From NCBI GenBank assembly GCA_964539025.1, contig CAZIFA010000001.1, positions 1 through 64,000 of the forward strand: DNA of 64,000 nucleotides, in the 5' to 3' direction. The DNA comes from Micavibrio_A sp964539025. GTDB taxonomy: Bacteria; Pseudomonadota; Alphaproteobacteria; Micavibrionales; Micavibrionaceae. The notes beneath the pieces are model-generated. The model was not told the origin of the DNA. It searched no databases and saw only the letters and a list, made by a program, of their open reading frames with translations. Positions 60,410 to 64,000 of this stretch are shown here, one piece after another. The translations under genes were made by a program, and so were the position numbers. The stretch's first letter is position 1, and each line of letters opens with the position of its first letter.

Positions 60410-62031
60410 GGACATCAATTTTCAAAAAGACGGTACTTGCGCTTACGGCCATTGCGGTCGTGTGTGCCCTGCCGCTCGCCCGTGCGATGGCGCAAAAAGG
60501 CGACCTGTCCATTACGGAACTTAAAGGCGAGCCGATCGTCGATATCATGCTCGGCAAGGCCGAAATGGTAAGCCTAAAGGGCAACGTTTCCGATGTTCTG
60601 GTGGCTAACCCCAGCATCGTCGATGTTATGGCCGTCAAGGCGAACCAGCTTTATCTCGTAGGAAACTCGCTCGGCGATACCAACATCATGGTTCTCGATG
60701 AAGAAGGCAATGTTCTTCGTAAAATCAACGTGCATGTCCAAATGGACACCTCGAAACTCGAAGACATGATCGCCGATCTCTATCCGGAAGAGAATGTAAA
60801 AATTCGTGGCCTGACGGACCAGTTAGTCCTGACGGGCAATGTATCGACTCCCTCCGTTTCCAACAACATCGCCAACCTCGTCGCCCAATATGCCGCCGAA
60901 GTGCAAGGCCAGGCTGCGGGATCGATAGATGAAGTCGTGACCAACATGCTTTCGGTCAGTGGTGAACAACAGGTTATGCTGAAAGTCAAAATCGTCGAAG
61001 CTTCCCGTTCGGCTTTGAAAGATCTTGGTGTGGAAACACGTCTGCCTGAAAGCGGCATTGGTGCTGTCGGCGCCGTCCTATCCGCTGCTTCGGGTCTTGG
61101 CCTGACCGCGCCAGCGCAGCTTGGCGTTCTCGCATTAAGCTATAACTCCGGTAGTTTCGGCCCGATGAACTTCCTAGCTCGCGCTCTCGAAGAAGAAGGC
61201 ATTGTTAATACGCTTGCCGAACCTAACCTGACCGCTATCTCCGGCGAACAGGCAGGATTCCTCGCTGGCGGCGAAGTGCCGATCCCGACCGAAATCGATC
61301 GTAACGGCAACCTTGTCTATGAATTCCGCCCGTTCGGTGTTTCCTTGAACTTCCGCCCCACGGTGATGTCATCGAATCGCATCAGCATGGAATTGACGAC
61401 CGAAGTATCGTCCGCAACCTATGATGACAACCTGCAGCTTCAGGGCATCACGGTTCCGACCTTCAACGTTCGCCGTGCCGATACGACTGTTGAATTGCCA
61501 AGCGGTGGTACGCTGATGATCGCAGGCTTGCTGCAATCCGATACCGTATCCTCGCTCACTTCGCTTCCGGGCGTGAACAAAATACCGGTCGTGGGTGATC
61601 TGATGAAATCCGATTCCTTCCAGCGCAACGAATCCGAACTGGTCGTGATGATCACGCCCTACCTGGTTAAACCTTTCGCGCAGAACGAAGCCGCAGTTGC
61701 ACCTGTCGCTCCTGCTGCTCCTGATGTGCCGCAAAAGACATCGGACGCTGCAATGGGCAATATTCCACGCCTGAGCATGGCCGATCTTGAAACGCTGCCT
61801 GAAGAAGACACCGCACCCAAAGCCAAGAAAATGGCTATGGCCTTGCCGACCGGTCTGTCGCAGGAGCCGATGCTCAAGGAAACGCCGTTGGTTGCGCAAG
61901 CCGCGCAGCCGGAACGGGAGAAGAGCGCGCTATCGCGTGTGTTCGAAAGCAATATCAAGCGCACCTACGGATCCAACAAGCTGGATTCGGTCATGAAAGA
62001 CGTGGGTAGCTTTGGCTATATGATGGAGTAA
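60406..62031 (+). CDS. cpaC: outer-membrane secretin CpaC/RcpA
   Basis: A 541-residue secretin of the Tad pilus. Signal peptide VLALTAIAVVCALPLARAMA, an N-terminal pilus_CpaC domain (LGDTNIMVLDEEGNVLRKINVHV), a BON-like stretch, then the secretin core: AEPNLTAISGEQAGFLAGGEVPIPTE, YEFRPFGVSLNFRPTVMSSNRI, and VELPSGGTLMIAGLLQSD...SLPGVNKIPVVGDLMKSDSFQRNESELVVMITPYLV. A Pro/Ala-rich C-terminal tail follows, about 110 residues, an extension beyond most family members. Translationally coupled to cpaB. Confidence 0.95.
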   Translation: MRTSIFKKTVLALTAIAVVCALPLARAMAQKGDLSITELKGEPIVDIMLGKAEMVSLKGNVSDVLVANPSIVDVMAVKANQLYLVGNSLGDTNIMVLDEEGNVLRKINVHVQMDTSKLEDMIADLYPEENVKIRGLTDQLVLTGNVSTPSVSNNIANLVAQYAAEVQGQAAGSIDEVVTNMLSVSGEQQVMLKVKIVEASRSALKDLGVETRLPESGIGAVGAVLSAASGLGLTAPAQLGVLALSYNSGSFGPMNFLARALEEEGIVNTLAEPNLTAISGEQAGFLAGGEVPIPTEIDRNGNLVYEFRPFGVSLNFRPTVMSSNRISMELTTEVSSATYDDNLQLQGITVPTFNVRRADTTVELPSGGTLMIAGLLQSDTVSSLTSLPGVNKIPVVGDLMKSDSFQRNESELVVMITPYLVKPFAQNEAAVAPVAPAAPDVPQKTSDAAMGNIPRLSMADLETLPEEDTAPKAKKMAMALPTGLSQEPMLKETPLVAQAAQPEREKSALSRVFESNIKRTYGSNKLDSVMKDVGSFGYMME

Positions 62032-62039
62032 CGGAGATT

Positions 62040-62696
62040 ATGATGAAAAACAAAACCGCTCTTTTCCTGATGCTGTGCAGCGCTGTTTCTCTTAGCGCCT
62101 GCGGTCGTCAGAGCACACCTTCGATGATGAACACGTCGCGCCCGCAGCTTGCGCCGCAAACGACGATGCTTCAATCGCCGGTAAAAGATGTCAGCGAAGG
62201 ATATCTGCAAAGGGTAGCGGTCAATTACGAACGCTATGGTGCGGATATGCTCCAGCTTTCGCTTGCTTACGATCCCAATTCCAAAAACTACGGCGCCGTG
62301 CAGGCGTTCAAGGATTTATCGCGCTTTAAGGACGGCCTGGCAAAGATGGGCGTTCATTCGGTTGTTGCAGAGACAGTAAAGGCCGAAGGCAGCGATCCTA
62401 CTCTGATGGTCACTTATGATGCCGTTACCGCGAAGGCGCCTGCAGGTTGCCGCAATATGCCGGGCATGGATGACGGACTTACGACGGAAAATGTAGGCGA
62501 TTACCGTTTCGGTTGCACGGCCGATGCCATGCTCGCCAAACAGATTTATCGTCCCAGTGATCTTGCAGGCAATGGCGCAACCGATATGGGTGACGGTCGC
62601 CGCGCCGCGAACACGGTCGAATATTACAGACAAGTCACGTCCGACGAAGCCGAGGGCGAACTGCAACGGCTCGAACGAGGCGATATTCAGCAGTAA
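62040..62696 (+). CDS. cpaD: CpaD family pilus lipoprotein
   Basis: A 218-residue outer-membrane lipoprotein. MMKNKTALFLMLCSAVSLSAC ends in the lipobox. The CpaD core shows YERYGADMLQLSLAYDPN, then PAGCRNMPGMDDG and YRFGCTADAMLAKQIYRPSDLAG, the C...C pair and the family pattern YxxGCtxxxnLAxqvaxPxDL. It pairs with the secretin. ATG 62040 or 62043 are equivalent. Confidence 0.92.
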   Translation: MMKNKTALFLMLCSAVSLSACGRQSTPSMMNTSRPQLAPQTTMLQSPVKDVSEGYLQRVAVNYERYGADMLQLSLAYDPNSKNYGAVQAFKDLSRFKDGLAKMGVHSVVAETVKAEGSDPTLMVTYDAVTAKAPAGCRNMPGMDDGLTTENVGDYRFGCTADAMLAKQIYRPSDLAGNGATDMGDGRRAANTVEYYRQVTSDEAEGELQRLERGDIQQ

Positions 62697-62743
62697 GCAT
62701 CCTCGCGTAAGTGAGGGGATAAAGATAAGGGTAAGTTAGGGCA

Positions 62744-63967
62744 GTGCGCACGGAAACATCCATTCTATTACCATCGGCAACTGTGGACCTTTTCTTGAAG
62801 GACAAGGCCACGATAGAGGCCGCGCGCGCTTTGCAAAATGACTGGCGTTTCGCGCGCGTGACCATTAATGTGCACGAAGGCAATGTCGAAAACGCTATCA
62901 ATCTCTACGCGCAAAGCGCATCTCCTGCGATCATCATGATCGAAACAGACACGACGGATGAAAGTTTTATCGGACGTCTGGGTGAGCTTTCGGGAAGCTG
63001 CGATGAAAATACCAGCGCCGTCATCATAGGGCCCGTAAACGACGTCAATCTTTACCGCAGCCTGACAGCTATGGGCGTAAGCGATTATCTGGTGCGCCCA
63101 GTGCCGCAAGATACGCTGGGTGAAGTCATAGCACAGACACTTATTGAAAAACTTGGCGCGGCGGGAAGCCGCTTGATCGCCATGATCGGTTCCAAAGGCG
63201 GTGTCGGCGTATCGTCACTGGCACAGGCCATGGCCTATGCGGCATCGGAAAATCTGGGCCAGAAAACATTGCTTTTGGACGCTGCGGGCGCTTGGTCCTC
63301 GCTGGGCGTAGGCATGGGGTTTGAGCCCGTCGCCAGCACCGCCGAAGCCATCAAGGCCGTCGTTGCACGCGATGCAGATTCCCTGCGCCGTATGCTTTAT
63401 AATGTCAATGACAAGCTTTCCGTTCTGGCCACAGGAACGGAACCGATGCTCGAGTTGCCAATACAGATCGTACAGTACGAAGAAATCATAAACAACACGA
63501 TGACCAGTTATCCGGTCGTTATCGTGGATTTATCGGGCGCTGGACCTGCGCTCAAAAAAACCGTTTTGACGCGCGCTCATGAAATCGTTCTTGTGTCTAC
63601 GCCGACTCTGGCATCACTTCGTTCCGCACGTGCCCTTATGCAGGAAATAAAGAAGCTTGTGGGCGGTGGCGGACATGTCGACCTTTTGTTAAATATGGTA
63701 GGTCTTGCGCCCGGCAAGGAAGTGCCGCGTTCAGATATAAAAACCGCGCTCGATTGCGAACCGCAGGTCGTTATCGCGTTCGATTCCAAATTGTTTATCG
63801 GCACTGAAAATGAAGGCCGCAAATTGTCTTCGGAAAAAGCCGGGCAGGATGTCATTCAAAAAATTCTGCCGCTGATTCAAAAAATGGTTTCACGCGAGGT
63901 TGTGCCTGTTGTCGATACAAGTAAGGACGGACTGCTCGGCTCAATCCTTGGAAAAATGAAGAAGTAG
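62744..63967 (+). CDS. cpaE: pilus localisation ATPase CpaE/TadZ
   Basis: A 407-residue MinD/ParA-like protein. The N-terminal receiver-like domain (TINVHEGNVENAINLYA... RPVPQDTLGEVIA) is followed by the ATPase with AMIGSKGGVGVSS (K151 to S158). The canonical second lysine of KGGxGKT is Val here, which is usual in TadZ proteins. LLLDAAGAWSSLG and VIVDLSGAG complete the site. It directs the pilus machine to the pole. A GTG start at 62744. Confidence 0.92.
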   Translation: MRTETSILLPSATVDLFLKDKATIEAARALQNDWRFARVTINVHEGNVENAINLYAQSASPAIIMIETDTTDESFIGRLGELSGSCDENTSAVIIGPVNDVNLYRSLTAMGVSDYLVRPVPQDTLGEVIAQTLIEKLGAAGSRLIAMIGSKGGVGVSSLAQAMAYAASENLGQKTLLLDAAGAWSSLGVGMGFEPVASTAEAIKAVVARDADSLRRMLYNVNDKLSVLATGTEPMLELPIQIVQYEEIINNTMTSYPVVIVDLSGAGPALKKTVLTRAHEIVLVSTPTLASLRSARALMQEIKKLVGGGGHVDLLLNMVGLAPGKEVPRSDIKTALDCEPQVVIAFDSKLFIGTENEGRKLSSEKAGQDVIQKILPLIQKMVSREVVPVVDTSKDGLLGSILGKMKK

Positions 63968-63985
63968 GGGAAGGAGGTAGTCATC

Positions 63986-64000
63986 ATGTTCGGCAAGAAA
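63986..64000 (+). CDS. start of the next Tad gene, expected cpaF
   Basis: ATG at 63986 after AAGGAGG begins MFGKK and leaves the window after five codons. By gene order it should encode the CpaF/TadA ATPase, but sequence alone cannot confirm it. Confidence 0.6.

Noticed and set aside
63176..63210. Missing Walker lysine in CpaE as a sign of inactivity
   Set aside because: CpaE/TadZ proteins commonly lack the second lysine of KGGxGKT, so this is normal for the family.

Overview
The window reads as chromosome of an alphaproteobacterium with roughly 50% GC. Supporting this are the pal-cpoB, tilS, ftsH, glmM series, the hisZ-purA neighbourhood, a Caulobacter-type Tad/Cpa pilus locus with CtrA-like promoter boxes, 3-hydroxybutyrate dehydrogenase beside a patatin-like protein, and the GTCATCC...GGATGAC palindromic repeats seen in many uncultured alphaproteobacteria. 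I cannot place it more precisely. There is no rRNA, CRISPR array, prophage or insertion sequence; the only RNA gene that is certain is the 3' end of a tRNA-Val at the left edge.

Layout. 0-3.2 kb: tRNA end, small membrane protein, FAD/NAD(P)-binding protein, and on the minus strand a methyltransferase with a long N-terminal region. 3.2-8.5 kb: a minus-strand operon of TetR regulator, membrane-fusion protein and RND permease. 8.6-12.8 kb: arginase-family enzyme, patatin-like protein and bdhA, then a truncated fatty acid hydroxylase and two tiny unknown genes. 12.9-17.3 kb: gmd-fcl (GDP-L-fucose), an AT-rich patch with a methyltransferase and an XRE regulator, and a possible small RNA. 17.3-26 kb: M3 peptidase, mnmC, an orphan Flp pilin, a WecA/MraY-like transferase, an AMIN lipoprotein, and an EF-hand / ECF sigma / putative anti-sigma / CnrX-like sensor cluster. 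26-32 kb: TrhO with an unusual N-terminal extension, an ATP-grasp ligase, small lipoproteins and unknowns. 32-39 kb: LpoA-like protein, rsmI, yraN, an exported MBL hydrolase, a second copy of the long methyltransferase, a BON lipoprotein and a SirB1-like protein. 39-47 kb: a large HExxH/glycine-zipper protein, pal, cpoB, tilS, ftsH. 47-55 kb: glmM, an ankyrin protein, hisZ, purA, and a kinase-like protein lacking catalytic residues beside a membrane protein. 55.5-64 kb: Tad pilus genes (tadE-like pair, tadG-like, flp, cpaA, cpaB, cpaC, cpaD, cpaE and the first codons of the next gene, expected cpaF).

How it works together. The right end is a nearly complete pilus assembly locus whose three main transcription units each carry a TTAA-N7-TTAA-like box about 14-15 bp before a plausible -10, as expected for control by the cell-cycle regulator CtrA. 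Much of the middle is envelope maintenance (Pal/CpoB, BON lipoprotein, LpoA-like, AMIN lipoprotein, GlmM, FtsH). Small palindromic repeats sit in many intergenic gaps; one lies in frame inside mnmC, one forms the 5' end of an exported-protein gene, and an inverted pair brackets purA. The best candidates for undescribed biology are the HExxH/glycine-zipper protein, the kinase-like protein with its membrane partner, the EF-hand/ECF operon, and the tiny gene pair behind a perfect CtrA-like box.
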